Position numbers and translations under genes: made by a program. Below the pieces are notes generated by a model. That model made no database searches. It was not told where the DNA came from and worked only from the letters and a program-made list of their open reading frames with translations. From Bifidobacterium sp. ESL0728 (GTDB lineage Bacteria > Actinomycetota > Actinomycetes > Actinomycetales > Bifidobacteriaceae): a DNA stretch of 64,000 bases. Positions 26,035 through 35,170 of this stretch are shown in pieces (within the stretch, counting starts at the first letter, position 1; every line of letters starts with the position of its first letter). The stretch covers positions 682,001-746,000 of the forward strand of contig NZ_CP113925.1 of assembly GCF_029392015.1 (NCBI RefSeq), given 5' to 3'.

Positions 26035-26694
26035 ATGGCAAAAGTAACACTCAATGTCACCGACGCCAAGGGCAAGTCTGCTGGCACCGTTGAGGCGCCG
26101 GTCGAGATCTTCGGCATCTCCAATGAAGAGGTCGAGGCTCACGTTCCGCTGATTCATCAGGTTGTCACCGCTCAGCTCGCTGCTGCTCGTCAGGGCACGC
26201 ACGCGGTCAAGAACCGTGGAGCTGTTTCCGGTGGCGGCAAGAAGCCGTGGAAGCAGAAGGGCACCGGTCGCGCTCGTCAGGGCTCGATCCGCGCTCCTCA
26301 GTGGGTTCATGGTGGTATCGCTCACGGCCCGGTGCCGCGCGATTACTCCCAGCGCACTCCCAAGAAGATGAAGGCCGGCGCTCTGCGCTATGTGCTTTCT
26401 AACCGTGCGAACGCCGGTCGCGTCGCTGTCGTCGACTTTGGCATCAAGGACACTCCGTCCACCAAGGCCGCAGTTGCAGCGCTCACCCCGGTAAGCCAGA
26501 ACGAGTTCACGACTGTTGTGCTTTCGCGCGACAACGTCAACGAGTGGCTTTCCGTTCGCAACATCCCGACGGTGCATGTACTCTTCGCAGATCAGCTCAA
26601 CACCTACGATGTGGTTACCGCTCAGTATGTCGTCTTCAGCAAGGAAGGCTTCGATGCCTTCGTCGCCGCCAAGACTGAGCCCAAGGAGGCCTGA
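26035..26694 (+). CDS. rplD: 50S ribosomal protein L4
   Basis: 219 residues. [20 protein letters not shown] and [16 protein letters not shown] form the extended loop that lines the exit tunnel. Six bases after rplC. In some bacteria L4 autoregulates the S10 operon through its leader. Confidence 0.99.
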   Translation: MAKVTLNVTDAKGKSAGTVEAPVEIFGISNEEVEAHVPLIHQVVTAQLAAARQGTHAVKNRGAVSGGGKKPWKQKGTGRARQGSIRAPQWVHGGIAHGPVPRDYSQRTPKKMKAGALRYVLSNRANAGRVAVVDFGIKDTPSTKAAVAALTPVSQNEFTTVVLSRDNVNEWLSVRNIPTVHVLFADQLNTYDVVTAQYVVFSKEGFDAFVAAKTEPKEA

Positions 26695-26699
26695 ACGAT

Positions 26700-26996
26700 A
26701 TGGTAGCTATTCACAATCCCGCCCACGATGTCATCATCAAGCCGGTAGTCTCCGAAAAGAGCTATGCCGCAGGTGACCGTGGTCAGTACACTTTCGTGGT
26801 CGCTCCTGATGCCAACAAGGTTCAGATCAAGCAGGCCGTCGAAAAAATCTTCAATGTCAAGGTGACGAACGTCAACACCCTCAACCGCGCCGGCAAGCGC
26901 CAGCGCACTCGCACCGGATTCGGTCAGCGCGTCAATCAGAAGCGCGCGATCGTCACGGTCGCCGAGGGCCAGTCGATCGACATCTTCGGCAACTGA
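26700..26996 (+). CDS. rplW: 50S ribosomal protein L23
   Basis: 98 residues. [17 protein letters not shown] and [20 protein letters not shown] are the family core; the tunnel-exit docking site for SRP and trigger factor. Its ribosome-binding site (AAGGAGG) lies inside the end of rplD. Confidence 0.98.
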   Translation: MVAIHNPAHDVIIKPVVSEKSYAAGDRGQYTFVVAPDANKVQIKQAVEKIFNVKVTNVNTLNRAGKRQRTRTGFGQRVNQKRAIVTVAEGQSIDIFGN

Positions 26997-27031
26997 AGCA
27001 ATAGCCGAAAAAGTCAAAGGAAGAACTAATT

Positions 27032-27862
27032 ATGGCTATCCGCGTTTATAAGCCGACGACTCCGGGCCGCCGCAACGCGTCTGTGTCGGATTTCTCCGAC
27101 CTCACGCGCTCCACGCCTGAAAAGTCGCTGGTACGCAAACTCAACAGCACCGGCGGTCGTAACTCTTACGGCCGTGTCACCTCCCGCCATCGCGGCGGCG
27201 GCCACAAGCGCCAGTACCGTCTCATCGATTTCAAGCGTTGGGACAAGGACGGCGTGTCTGCCAAGGTTGCTGAGATCGAATATGATCCGAACCGCTCCGC
27301 CCGTATCGCCCTCCTGCACTATGCAGACGGCGAGAAGCGCTACATCGTAGCTCCGAAGGGCGTCAAGCAGGGTGACGTCATCGAGACCGGCGAAAATGCC
27401 GATATCAAGCCTGGCAACAATCTGCCGCTGCGCAATATCCCTACCGGTACGATCGTCCACGCCATTGAGCTCCGTCCTCTGGGCGGCGCCAAGATCGCGC
27501 GCTCCGCTGGTGCAGGCGTTCAGCTTGTCGCCAAGGACGGCGCTTACGCCCAGCTGCGTATGCCGTCCGGAGAAATCCGCAACGTCGATGCACGCTGCCG
27601 CGCAACCGTCGGTGAGGTCGGCAACTCCGATCACGCCAACGTGCAGCTCGGCAAGGCTGGTCGCGCCCGCTGGATGGGCAAGCGCCCGATCACCCGTGGT
27701 GAGTCCATGAACCCGGTCGACCACCCGCATGGTGGTACCACTCGCGGTGGTAAGCCGCCAGTGTCGCCGTGGGGCAAGGGCGAAGTTCGTACTCGCCGTC
27801 CGAAGAAGGCTTCGAACAAGATGATTGTTCGTCGTCGTCCCAATGGCAAGAACCGTAAGTAA
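27032..27862 (+). CDS. rplB: 50S ribosomal protein L2
   Basis: 276 residues. [18 protein letters not shown] near the start and [17 protein letters not shown] with the conserved His near the C-terminus needed for peptidyl transfer. AAAGGAAG precedes the ATG. Confidence 0.99.
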   Translation: MAIRVYKPTTPGRRNASVSDFSDLTRSTPEKSLVRKLNSTGGRNSYGRVTSRHRGGGHKRQYRLIDFKRWDKDGVSAKVAEIEYDPNRSARIALLHYADGEKRYIVAPKGVKQGDVIETGENADIKPGNNLPLRNIPTGTIVHAIELRPLGGAKIARSAGAGVQLVAKDGAYAQLRMPSGEIRNVDARCRATVGEVGNSDHANVQLGKAGRARWMGKRPITRGESMNPVDHPHGGTTRGGKPPVSPWGKGEVRTRRPKKASNKMIVRRRPNGKNRK

Positions 27863-27876
27863 GGAGCGTCGAATAG

Positions 27877-28155
27877 ATGTCACGTAGCATCAAGAAGGGC
27901 CCCTTCGTCGACGCCCATTTACAGAAGAAAGTCGACGAACAGAACGAGAAGGGCACGAAGAACGTCATCAAGACGTGGTCGCGCCGTTCGATGATCACCC
28001 CGGACTTCATCGGTCACACCTTCGCTGTGCATGATGGTCGCAAGCATGTCCCGGTCTTCGTGACCGAAGCCATGGTCGGCCACAAGCTCGGTGAATTCGC
28101 ACCGACCAAGACCTTCCGTGGTCATGTTCATGACGACAAAAAAGCTCGCCGCTAA
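27877..28155 (+). CDS. rpsS: 30S ribosomal protein S19
   Basis: 92 residues: [39 protein letters not shown] and [16 protein letters not shown]. Contacts the 30S head and the intersubunit bridge. Fifteen bases after rplB with AAGGAG. Confidence 0.99.
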   Translation: MSRSIKKGPFVDAHLQKKVDEQNEKGTKNVIKTWSRRSMITPDFIGHTFAVHDGRKHVPVFVTEAMVGHKLGEFAPTKTFRGHVHDDKKARR

Positions 28156-28170
28156 AGGAAGAGAAAGATT

Positions 28171-28530
28171 ATGGAAGCTAAAGCAATCGCACGTCACGTC
28201 CGTGTGACGCCGCGCAAGGCTCGCCGCATGGTCGACCTCATCCGAGGCAAAAAAGTGAGCGAAGCCGTCACCATCCTGAAATTCGCCCCGCAGGACGCCT
28301 CTGAGCCAGTGCTCAAGGTTCTGCAGAGCGCCACCGCGAACGCACGCGTCAAGGCCGACAAGGCCGGCGAGGCGTTCCGTGAGAACGACCTGTATGTGAA
28401 AGAGACCTATGTGGACGAAGGCGTGACGCTCAAGCGTTTCCGTGCTCGTGCACAAGGCCGCGCCGGACGCATCAACAAGCGCACCAGCCACATCACCGTC
28501 GTTGTCGCCAGCAAGGAAGGAGCCCGCTAA
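28171..28530 (+). CDS. rplV: 50S ribosomal protein L22
   Basis: 119 residues: [20 protein letters not shown] and the tunnel-loop end [20 protein letters not shown]. The loop is a known macrolide-resistance site and looks unaltered. Confidence 0.99.
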   Translation: MEAKAIARHVRVTPRKARRMVDLIRGKKVSEAVTILKFAPQDASEPVLKVLQSATANARVKADKAGEAFRENDLYVKETYVDEGVTLKRFRARAQGRAGRINKRTSHITVVVASKEGAR

Positions 28531-28532
28531 AG

Positions 28533-29369
28533 ATGGGTCAGAAGATCAATCCGTTAGGCTACCGCCTGGGTATCACTGAAGACCACCGTTCGAAGTGGTT
28601 CTCCGATTCCAACAAGCCTGGTGAGCGTTACAGCGACTTCGTCCTCGAGGACGACAAGATTCGCAAGGCCATGAACAAGGACCTCGAGCGTGCAGGCGTG
28701 TCCCGCATCATCATCGAGCGCACCCGTGACCGCGTGCGTGTGGACATCCACACCGCCCGCCCGGGCATTGTCATCGGCCGTCGTGGAGCAGAGGCCGAAC
28801 GTGTTCGCGCCAAGCTCGAGAAGATTACGGGCAAGCAGGTTCAGCTCAACATCTTCGAAGTCAAGAACGCCGCTCTGGACGCCCAGCTTGTCGCTCAGTC
28901 CATCGCCGAGCAGCTGACCAACCGTGTCACGTTCCGTCGTGCCATGCGCAAGGCTCAGCAGGACGCGATGCGCGCTGGCGCCAAGGGTATCCGCATCAAG
29001 CTCTCCGGTCGCCTTGGAGGCGCCGAGATGAGCCGTTCCGAGTTCTATCGTGAGGGTCGCGTTCCGCTGCAGACCCTTCGCGCTCTGATTGATTACGGTT
29101 TCTTCGAAGCCCGTACGACCTATGGCCGTATCGGTGTGAAGGTCTGGATCTACAAGGGCGACATGACCGAACGTCAGTTCGATGAGCAGCAGGCCCAGCA
29201 GGACAACAACCGTGGCCGTCGTGGCGATCGTCGCCCGCGTCGTGGTGGTCGTCCCTCCGGTGCTCGCGGTTCCAAGCCAGCAGAAGCCAAGGCCCCGCAG
29301 GCCGCGGCCGCACCGGCTGCCGAACCCGCAGCAGCCGCAGCACCTGCCGCCTCGGAAGCAAAGGAGTGA
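28533..29369 (+). CDS. rpsC: 30S ribosomal protein S3
   Basis: 278 residues, about 50-60 more than the E. coli form. [14 protein letters not shown], the KH motif [16 protein letters not shown] and [20 protein letters not shown] are all present. The C-terminal ~65 residues are low-complexity, first Arg/Gly-rich and then an Ala/Pro/Glu tail, typical of actinobacteria. Two bases after rplV. Confidence 0.99.
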   Translation: MGQKINPLGYRLGITEDHRSKWFSDSNKPGERYSDFVLEDDKIRKAMNKDLERAGVSRIIIERTRDRVRVDIHTARPGIVIGRRGAEAERVRAKLEKITGKQVQLNIFEVKNAALDAQLVAQSIAEQLTNRVTFRRAMRKAQQDAMRAGAKGIRIKLSGRLGGAEMSRSEFYREGRVPLQTLRALIDYGFFEARTTYGRIGVKVWIYKGDMTERQFDEQQAQQDNNRGRRGDRRPRRGGRPSGARGSKPAEAKAPQAAAAPAAEPAAAAAPAASEAKE

Positions 29370-29375
29370 GCAGAT

Positions 29376-29795
29376 ATGCTTATCCCAAAGAGGACTAAGT
29401 ACCGTAAACAGCAGCGTCCGAAGCGTCGCGGCATGTCCAAGGGCGGCAACGAGATCGCGTTCGGCGATTATGGCATCCAGGCTCTGGCCCCTGCCTATAT
29501 CTCCAACCGTCAGATCGAGGCTGCTCGTATCGCCATGACCCGCTACATCAAGCGTGGCGGTCGTGTGTGGATCACGATCTTCCCTGATCGTCCTTTGACC
29601 AAGCACGCGCTCGGAAGCCGAATGGGTTCCGGCAAGGGCACCCCGGAGTCTTGGATCGCCAACGTGCATCCCGGACGCGTGATGTTCGAAATCGGCGGCG
29701 TCGACGAGGCAACCGCGAAGGAAGCCCTTCGCCGCGCCATCGACAAGCTGCCGATGAAGTGCCGCATTATCGCACGTGAAGGCGGTGACATCTGA
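29376..29795 (+). CDS. rplP: 50S ribosomal protein L16
   Basis: 139 residues: [43 protein letters not shown]-like loop replaced by [20 protein letters not shown]. Binds near the A-site tRNA elbow. AAAGGAG upstream. Confidence 0.99.
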   Translation: MLIPKRTKYRKQQRPKRRGMSKGGNEIAFGDYGIQALAPAYISNRQIEAARIAMTRYIKRGGRVWITIFPDRPLTKHALGSRMGSGKGTPESWIANVHPGRVMFEIGGVDEATAKEALRRAIDKLPMKCRIIAREGGDI

Positions 29796-30052
29796 TGGCA
29801 GTCGGAACAGCAGACTACAGCATCAAGAATCTCAACGAGAAGACCAATGACGAAATCGAGGGCTTCCTCAAGAAGTCCAAGGAAGAGCTCTTCAACCTGC
29901 GCTTCCAGAACGCCACCGGTCAGCTTGACAACTCCGCAAGGCTCAAGGCCGTGAAGCACGATATCGCCAGGATGTACACCGTCCTGCGCGAACGTGAACT
30001 CGGCATCAGCCAGGAGCCTGAGTCGGGCGACACGAAGACTGAGGAGAAGTAA
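29795..30052 (+). CDS. rpmC: 50S ribosomal protein L29
   Basis: 85 residues, with a longer acidic C-terminus than usual ([12 protein letters not shown]). [20 protein letters not shown] is the signature. Its ATG overlaps the rplP stop by one base (TGATG), implying translational coupling. Confidence 0.97.
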   Translation: MAVGTADYSIKNLNEKTNDEIEGFLKKSKEELFNLRFQNATGQLDNSARLKAVKHDIARMYTVLRERELGISQEPESGDTKTEEK

Positions 30053-30054
30053 GC

Positions 30055-30321
30055 ATGGCTGAAAAGCAAGAGCGCAACTTCCGCAAGACTCGTAGCGGTT
30101 ACGTCGTGTCCGACGCAATGGACAAGACCATCACCGTCGAGCTCGAGCAGCGTTCGACCCACCCCCTGTATGGCAAGGTCGTTCGTTCCACTCGTAAGGT
30201 CAAGGTTCATGACGAGCACAACGACGCCCACAACGGCGACTTCGTGCGTATCATGGAAACCCGGCCTTTGAGCAAGACCAAGCGTTGGCGTCTCGACTCC
30301 ATCGTCGAACGCGCCAAGTAA
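30055..30321 (+). CDS. rpsQ: 30S ribosomal protein S17
   Basis: 88 residues: [20 protein letters not shown] and [19 protein letters not shown] with the OB-fold pattern. GAGGAG before the ATG. Last gene of the S10 part; a hairpin-containing 71-base spacer separates it from rplN. Confidence 0.98.
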   Translation: MAEKQERNFRKTRSGYVVSDAMDKTITVELEQRSTHPLYGKVVRSTRKVKVHDEHNDAHNGDFVRIMETRPLSKTKRWRLDSIVERAK

Positions 30322-30335
30322 CAAGTTCGGCAAGG

Positions 30336-30364
30336 CTCCGCTGCTCACCTTCACGGGTGGCAGG
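30336..30364 (+). promoter_or_regulatory. Hairpin in the rpsQ-rplN spacer
   Basis: CTGCTCACC-TTCAC-GGGTGGCAG can form a stable stem exactly where the S10 and spc operons are split in other bacteria. No T-run follows; possible processing site or partial attenuator. Confidence 0.5.
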
Positions 30365-30392
30365 GGAGAACCAGCGCGGCTAAGGAGAATCA

Positions 30393-30761
30393 ATGATTCA
30401 GCAGGAAACGCGGCTTCATGTCGCCGACAACACGGGTGCCAAGGAGATCTTGGCCATCCGAGTGCTCGGCGGATCGAAGCGACGCTATGCCGGCATCGGC
30501 GACGTGATCGTCGCCTCCGTCAAGGACGCGATCCCTGGCGGGTCGGTCAAGAAGGGCGACGTGGTCAAGGCCGTTGTCGTCCGTACGGTAAAAGAGCATC
30601 GTCGCAAAGACGGCTCATACATCAAGTTCGACGAGAACGCTGCGGTTATTCTTGGCTCCGGCCATGAGCCCAAGGGCACTCGTATCTTCGGACCGGTCGG
30701 ACGTGAACTGCGCGACAAGCGCTTCATGAAGATCGTGTCCCTCGCCCCGGAGGTGATCTGA
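30393..30761 (+). CDS. rplN: 50S ribosomal protein L14
   Basis: 122 residues: [20 protein letters not shown] and [23 protein letters not shown]. Forms intersubunit bridges. TAAGGAG before the ATG. First gene of the spc part. Confidence 0.99.
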   Translation: MIQQETRLHVADNTGAKEILAIRVLGGSKRRYAGIGDVIVASVKDAIPGGSVKKGDVVKAVVVRTVKEHRRKDGSYIKFDENAAVILGSGHEPKGTRIFGPVGRELRDKRFMKIVSLAPEVI

Positions 30762-30763
30762 AG

Positions 30764-31099
30764 ATGGTAGCCAAGATCAAGACCGGCGACCAGGTCAAGG
30801 TCATTCGCGGCAAGGATCGCGGCAAGGAAGGCAAAGTCACCAAGGTGCTTGCCAACGACCGTCTGATCGTTGAGGGCGTGCAGATCGTCAAGAAGCACGT
30901 CCGCGCCACCCAGCAGGGCCAGCAGTCCGGCATCGTCTCCGTTGAGGCGCCGATTCATCGCTCCAATGTGATGGTCATCGACCCGGAGACCAAGGAACCG
31001 ACCCGCGTTGGCGTCAAGGTCACGACCAAAGCCCAGGACGGCAAGGTCAAGACCGTGCGCACCCGCATCGCCAAGAAATCAGGAAAGGAGCTGGCATGA
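30764..31099 (+). CDS. rplX: 50S ribosomal protein L24
   Basis: 111 residues. The KOW motif [21 protein letters not shown] is at the N-terminus. Assembly initiator of 50S. Its end overlaps the rplE start as ATGA. Confidence 0.98.
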   Translation: MVAKIKTGDQVKVIRGKDRGKEGKVTKVLANDRLIVEGVQIVKKHVRATQQGQQSGIVSVEAPIHRSNVMVIDPETKEPTRVGVKVTTKAQDGKVKTVRTRIAKKSGKELA

Positions 31100-31668
31100 G
31101 CGATACAACAGTCGAAGCGCCGGCAACACCGCGCCTGAAGCAGCAGTACATCGACAAGATCGTGCCTGAGCTCGAGAAGGAATTCAAGTATTCCAACCCG
31201 ATGCAGGTCGCCAAGGTCAAGAAGGTCGTCGTCTCCATGGGCGTCGGCGCCGCGGCCCGCGACTCCAAGCTCATCGAGGGCGCCGTCAGCGACCTCACCG
31301 CGATCACTGGCCAGAAGCCGAAGATCACCAAGGCCAAGAAGTCCGTCGCGCAGTTCCATCTGCGTGAAGGCCAGGCCATTGGCGCATACGTGACGCTTCG
31401 CGGCGACCGCATGTGGGAGTTCCTCGACAGGCTGCTCGTTCTTGCTCTGCCGCGTATCCGCGATTTCCGCGGCATCAGCGACAAGCAATTCGATGGCCAG
31501 GGCAACTACAACTTCGGTCTCACCGAGCAGTCCATGTTCCACGAGATCGATCCTGACGCGATCGATCATCAGCGTGGTATGGATATCACCGTGGTGACCA
31601 GCACCAAGGATGACAAGGAAGCTCGGGCACTGCTCAAGCACCTTGGCTTCCCCTTCAAGGAGAACTGA
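31096..31668 (+). CDS. rplE: 50S ribosomal protein L5
   Basis: 190 residues: [44 protein letters not shown] and [17 protein letters not shown]. Binds 5S rRNA. Four-base overlap (ATGA) with rplX. Confidence 0.99.
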   Translation: MSDTTVEAPATPRLKQQYIDKIVPELEKEFKYSNPMQVAKVKKVVVSMGVGAAARDSKLIEGAVSDLTAITGQKPKITKAKKSVAQFHLREGQAIGAYVTLRGDRMWEFLDRLLVLALPRIRDFRGISDKQFDGQGNYNFGLTEQSMFHEIDPDAIDHQRGMDITVVTSTKDDKEARALLKHLGFPFKEN

Positions 31669-31669
31669 A

Positions 31670-31855
31670 ATGGCAAAAACCGCTCTTAGAAACAAGGCTG
31701 CTGCCAAACCAAAGTTCAAGGTGCGCGCCTATACGCGCTGCCAGGTTTGCGGCCGTCCCCACTCCGTATATCGCAAGTTCGGCCTGTGCCGCATCTGCCT
31801 TCGCGAGAAGGCTCATCGTGGCGAGCTGCCCGGAGTTACGAAGTCCAGTTGGTAA
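31670..31855 (+). CDS. rpsN: 30S ribosomal protein S14, zinc type
   Basis: 61 residues, the short zinc-binding form. [20 protein letters not shown] gives the two C-x-x-C pairs; ends KSSW. The start at 31670 matches the family ([10 protein letters not shown]). One base after rplE. Confidence 0.98.
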   Translation: MAKTALRNKAAAKPKFKVRAYTRCQVCGRPHSVYRKFGLCRICLREKAHRGELPGVTKSSW

Positions 31856-31878
31856 ACATCGACGCTGAAGGTCCTCGG

Positions 31879-31908
31879 CCGGGGCAGGTTTAAAAATACC
31901 TGCTCCGG
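31879..31908 (+). promoter_or_regulatory. Hairpin between rpsN and rpsH
   Basis: CCGGGGCAGGT and ACCTGCTCCGG (10 of 11 paired) around an A/T loop, just ahead of rpsH. This is the position at which S8 represses the spc operon in E. coli, but the specific S8-binding fold is not evident. Confidence 0.5.
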
Positions 31909-31944
31909 CGGAGGAAACCACGGCGAGAAAGGGCGTTAGCCCAC

Positions 31945-32343
31945 ATGACAATGACAGATCCAATCGCAGACATGCTTACGCGTCTGCGTAATGCGAGTGC
32001 GGCGAAGCATGAGACCGTTTCCATGCCGTACTCCAAGTTCAAGGCGGCGATCGCCGAGATCCTCAAGCGCGAAGGCTATATCAAGGACTTTGCAGCTACG
32101 GATGCTCGCGTCGGCCAGAACCTTGAGATCACGCTGAAGTACGGTCCCAATGGCGAGCGTGCCATTCAGGGCATCAAGCGCATCTCGAAGCCCGGCCTGC
32201 GTCGCTATGCGAAGTCGGACGCACTGCCGATGCCACTCGGTGGCATGGGTGTCGCGATTATTTCGACCAGTGCAGGATTGTTGACCCAGAAAGATTGCCT
32301 CGACCGGGGCATCGGCGGCGAGATCGTCGCCTTCGTTTGGTGA
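31945..32343 (+). CDS. rpsH: 30S ribosomal protein S8
   Basis: 132 residues: [20 protein letters not shown] and [15 protein letters not shown], ending GGEIVAFVW. Binds the central domain of 16S rRNA. A second in-frame ATG at 31951 is possible; the first fits actinobacterial homologues. Confidence 0.99.
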   Translation: MTMTDPIADMLTRLRNASAAKHETVSMPYSKFKAAIAEILKREGYIKDFAATDARVGQNLEITLKYGPNGERAIQGIKRISKPGLRRYAKSDALPMPLGGMGVAIISTSAGLLTQKDCLDRGIGGEIVAFVW

Positions 32344-32360
32344 GAAAGGAGAGCTAAAAC

Positions 32361-32900
32361 ATGGCATCACATATTGGTAAGCTCCCCGTCACCATTCCGG
32401 CAGGCGTGGAAGTCAAGATCGACGGACAGAACTTCAGCGTCAAAGGCGCCAAGGGTTCTGATTCCTACACTATTCCCGACGGCATCACCGCTCGCGTCGA
32501 AGACAACACCATTTACTTCGAACCGGTCGATGATCAGCTGCAGACCCGTGCAGACCACGGTCTGGCCCGTTCCATCGTCGCTTCGATGGTTCAGGGCGTG
32601 CACGACGGATTCAGCAAGACGCTGGACATCGTCGGCACCGGTTACCGTGCGCAGATGAAGGGCAAGGGCATTGAGTTCTCGCTCGGCTATTCGCACACCA
32701 TCACCGTCAACCCGCCCGAAGGCATCACCTTCGAGCTGCCGAACGCCAACCAGGTGGTCGTCAAGGGCACAGACAAGCAGGCGGTCGGTCAGGCCGCGGC
32801 CAACATCCGTGCGCTTCGCAAGCCGGAACCCTACAAGGGCAAGGGCATCAAGTACTCCGACGAACACATCCTGCGCAAGGCTGGAAAGGCTGGTAAGTGA
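32361..32900 (+). CDS. rplF: 50S ribosomal protein L6
   Basis: 179 residues: [39 protein letters not shown] and [24 protein letters not shown] upstream. Confidence 0.99.
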   Translation: MASHIGKLPVTIPAGVEVKIDGQNFSVKGAKGSDSYTIPDGITARVEDNTIYFEPVDDQLQTRADHGLARSIVASMVQGVHDGFSKTLDIVGTGYRAQMKGKGIEFSLGYSHTITVNPPEGITFELPNANQVVVKGTDKQAVGQAAANIRALRKPEPYKGKGIKYSDEHILRKAGKAGK

Positions 32901-32901
32901 T

Positions 32902-33273
32902 ATGACAGTCAAGATTTTCGGTAAAAGCAAGAAAGTCGCAAGGCTTCGTCGTCACGCTCGTCTGCGCAAGCACATCAGCGGCACCGCAGAGCGTCCACGT
33001 CTCGTCGTCACCCGTTCGAACCGCCACATGGTCGCGCAGATCGTCGACGACACCAAGGGCGTCACTTTGGTCAGCGAGTCCACCATCACCCATGATTTCG
33101 ATGGGTTCAAGGGCACCAAGACCGAAGCCGCACAGAAGGTCGGCGAGCTGATTGCCAAGAAGGCCAAGGACGCGGGCATTGATTCCGTCGTCTTCGACCG
33201 TGGCGGCAACAAGTATCATGGTCGCGTCGCAGCCGTTGCTGAAGGCGCCCGTCAGGGAGGTCTTGCACTGTGA
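32902..33273 (+). CDS. rplR: 50S ribosomal protein L18
   Basis: 123 residues from the ATG at 32902 ([20 protein letters not shown]); an open frame extends far upstream inside rplF but is not used. [20 protein letters not shown] and [14 protein letters not shown] are diagnostic of this 5S-rRNA binder. One base after rplF. Confidence 0.98.
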   Translation: MTVKIFGKSKKVARLRRHARLRKHISGTAERPRLVVTRSNRHMVAQIVDDTKGVTLVSESTITHDFDGFKGTKTEAAQKVGELIAKKAKDAGIDSVVFDRGGNKYHGRVAAVAEGARQGGLAL

Positions 33274-34040
33274 GCGACAACGAAAAGGAAACCCAAGTGA
33301 CTGAAGAAAATCAGAACACGCAGGCGTCCAACGACAACAAGCAAGGTCAGCGCAACGACGATCGTCGCGGTTCACGCCGTGGCGGACGTGGCGAAGGCCG
33401 CGGTGAAGGCCGTCGAGGAGATCGTCGCGGTGAACGCCGTGGCCGTCGCGAGGAAAATCGTGGCGACGAGCTGCTCGATCGCGTCGTGACCATCAACCGT
33501 GTTTCCAAGACCCGTAAGGGTGGCCGTAGCATGAGCTTCGCCGCTCTCGTGGTGGTCGGAGACGGCAACGGCACCGTCGGTGTTGGCTACGGCAAGTCCC
33601 GTGAGGTTCCTGCCGCCATCGCCAAGGGCCAGCTTGACGCCAAGAAGCACATGTTCACCGTTCCGCGCGTTCGCGGCACCGTGACCCACCCGGTCATCGG
33701 TCATGACGCGGCAGGCACCGTTCTGCTTCGTCCCGCCGCTCCCGGTACCGGTGTAATCGCCGGCGGCGCTGTCCGCGCCGTCATGGAGTGCGCAGGCATC
33801 TCCGATATTCTCACCAAGTCCATGGGCAGCGCCACTGCGGTCAACGTGGTTCGCGCCACCGTGGATGCCCTGAAGCAGCTCGAGGAGCCGGAAGAGATCG
33901 CGGCACGCCGTGGCTTGACCGTTGAGGAAGTCGCTCCCGACACCCTGCTCCGTGCTCGTGCCGAAGGCATCGCCGAGGCCCGCAAGGCCCGTGAGGATGC
34001 CAAGGCCGAGGCCGAACAAGCCAAGGATGGTGAAGAGTAA
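33270..34040 (+). CDS. rpsE: 30S ribosomal protein S5
   Basis: 256 residues, with a ~65-residue disordered N-terminal extension: acidic first, then Arg/Gly repeats ([20 protein letters not shown]). The core starts at [20 protein letters not shown] and ends with an Ala/Glu tail. The start is a GTG overlapping the rplR stop (GTGA). Confidence 0.98.
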   Translation: MSDNEKETQVTEENQNTQASNDNKQGQRNDDRRGSRRGGRGEGRGEGRRGDRRGERRGRREENRGDELLDRVVTINRVSKTRKGGRSMSFAALVVVGDGNGTVGVGYGKSREVPAAIAKGQLDAKKHMFTVPRVRGTVTHPVIGHDAAGTVLLRPAAPGTGVIAGGAVRAVMECAGISDILTKSMGSATAVNVVRATVDALKQLEEPEEIAARRGLTVEEVAPDTLLRARAEGIAEARKAREDAKAEAEQAKDGEE

Positions 34041-34219
34041 TGGCAGATCTGAAGATCACACTTACCAAAGGTCTGGTCAACCGCAAGCCCGATCAGCGCG
34101 CCACCGTGCGTACGCTCGGCCTGCACAAGATCGGTCAGACGGTTGTCCGTGAAGACACCCCTGCAACCCGCGGTCTGATCAATGCGGTTCGCCACTTGGT
34201 CACGGTTGAGGAGGCCTGA
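34040..34219 (+). CDS. rpmD: 50S ribosomal protein L30
   Basis: 59 residues, read directly from the sequence: [20 protein letters not shown], then [12 protein letters not shown] and [11 protein letters not shown]. Its ATG shares one base with the rpsE stop (TAATG), and the stop lies two bases before rplO. Confidence 0.96.
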   Translation: MADLKITLTKGLVNRKPDQRATVRTLGLHKIGQTVVREDTPATRGLINAVRHLVTVEEA

Positions 34220-34220
34220 T

Positions 34221-34682
34221 ATGGCAAAGCAAGAAGAAAACACGATTTTGCAGATGCACGATCTGCGTCCCGCTCCGGGTGCCAAGAAGAACCGCATCCG
34301 CGTGGGCCGTGGTGAAGGTTCCAAGGGTAAGACCTCGGGACGTGGCGCCAAGGGCACGCTGAAGCGTTATCAGGTTCGTCCTGGCTTCGAAGGCGGCCAG
34401 CTGCCTCTCTACATGCGCCTGCCGAAGCTTCGCGGCTTCAAGAGCCCCTTCAAGCAGGAGTTCCAGGTCGTCAACGTCTCCGCTCTCTCCAAGCTGTTCC
34501 CGAAGGGTGGAGAGGTCACTGTCGCCGATCTCGTCAAGGCCGGTGCGGTTCGCGCCGGATACCCTGTCAAGGTTCTGGGCGACGGTGAGACCAAGGTTGC
34601 GTTCACGCTCAAGGGTGTGAAGGCTTCCAAGTCCGCCAAGGCCAAGATTGAGGCTGCAGGCGGCTCCATTTCCGAAGAGTAA
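34221..34682 (+). CDS. rplO: 50S ribosomal protein L15
   Basis: 153 residues from the ATG at 34221. [13 protein letters not shown] start ([20 protein letters not shown]), [20 protein letters not shown] and the C-terminal [18 protein letters not shown]. End of the spc part; a terminator-like hairpin follows. Confidence 0.98.
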   Translation: MAKQEENTILQMHDLRPAPGAKKNRIRVGRGEGSKGKTSGRGAKGTLKRYQVRPGFEGGQLPLYMRLPKLRGFKSPFKQEFQVVNVSALSKLFPKGGEVTVADLVKAGAVRAGYPVKVLGDGETKVAFTLKGVKASKSAKAKIEAAGGSISEE

Positions 34683-34724
34683 TTCGGATGTCTGTAATGT
34701 GAGCCTCAATGGTTCGCATACATG

Positions 34725-34756
34725 GTGGTCCTTTTCGCGTCAGCGAAGAGGACCAC
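34725..34756 (+). terminator. Terminator-like hairpin after rplO
   Basis: GTGGTCCTTTTCGC and GCGAAGAGGACCAC form a 13-14-bp stem with a 4-base loop, followed by TTGCTTT. Probably separates the S10-spc transcript from secY. Confidence 0.75.
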
Positions 34757-34829
34757 TTGCTTTGGGCATATCCGCCAACGCAACGAACGCATCTTCCGAC
34801 CGTGTGCCAAACAGGAATCTAAGCGCAAA

Positions 34830-34925
34830 ATAGGCCAATAATAGTGCTTGAAATCCTACATAAGCTGTTGATGGGATTCCAAGCATAAAGCAGGCCGGAA
34901 TTGATGCTTGAAATCTCAAAATGGA
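34830..34925. repeat. 60-bp direct repeat with hairpin arms before secY
   Basis: AGGCC ... TGCTTGAAATC occurs at 34832-34855 and again at 34892-34915, a period of 60. TGCTTGAAATCC (34845-34856) also has an inverse at 34874-34885 matching at 11 of 12. Confidence 0.65.
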
Positions 34926-35170
34926 TCAAATTCAAGGAACCTTGGCACGGGCAGGTTGATAATCCGGTTTTTGAATCCGTGTCTGCTCAATGTGGCATTG
35001 CGTACTGAAGTAGGCAGGTTACCTCGAAAGCGGATAATCCTTCGAAATTGATATAAGTTTATCATTTGTCGGAGTGGTGCGCGTTATTTGGTAGACGCTT
35101 GACGCTAAGATTATCGCTTAGTGTGTTTGCATCGGTACACCAGATGTACCGAATAGGGAAGGAAATCCAG

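Larger units (their letters stand above)
34683..35170. other. Intergenic region rplO to secY
   Basis: 488 bases without a gene: the hairpin at 34725, a 60-bp direct repeat with inverted arms (34830-34925), a possible promoter TTGACG (35099-35104) with a weak -10 17 bases on, and a CGGTACA/TGTACCG hairpin at about 35133-35150 just before secY. Confidence 0.5.

Noticed and set aside
35066..35170. Upstream start for SecY
   Set aside because: Extra 35 residues are not SecY-like; the GTG at 35171 has a good ribosome-binding site and the expected N-terminus.
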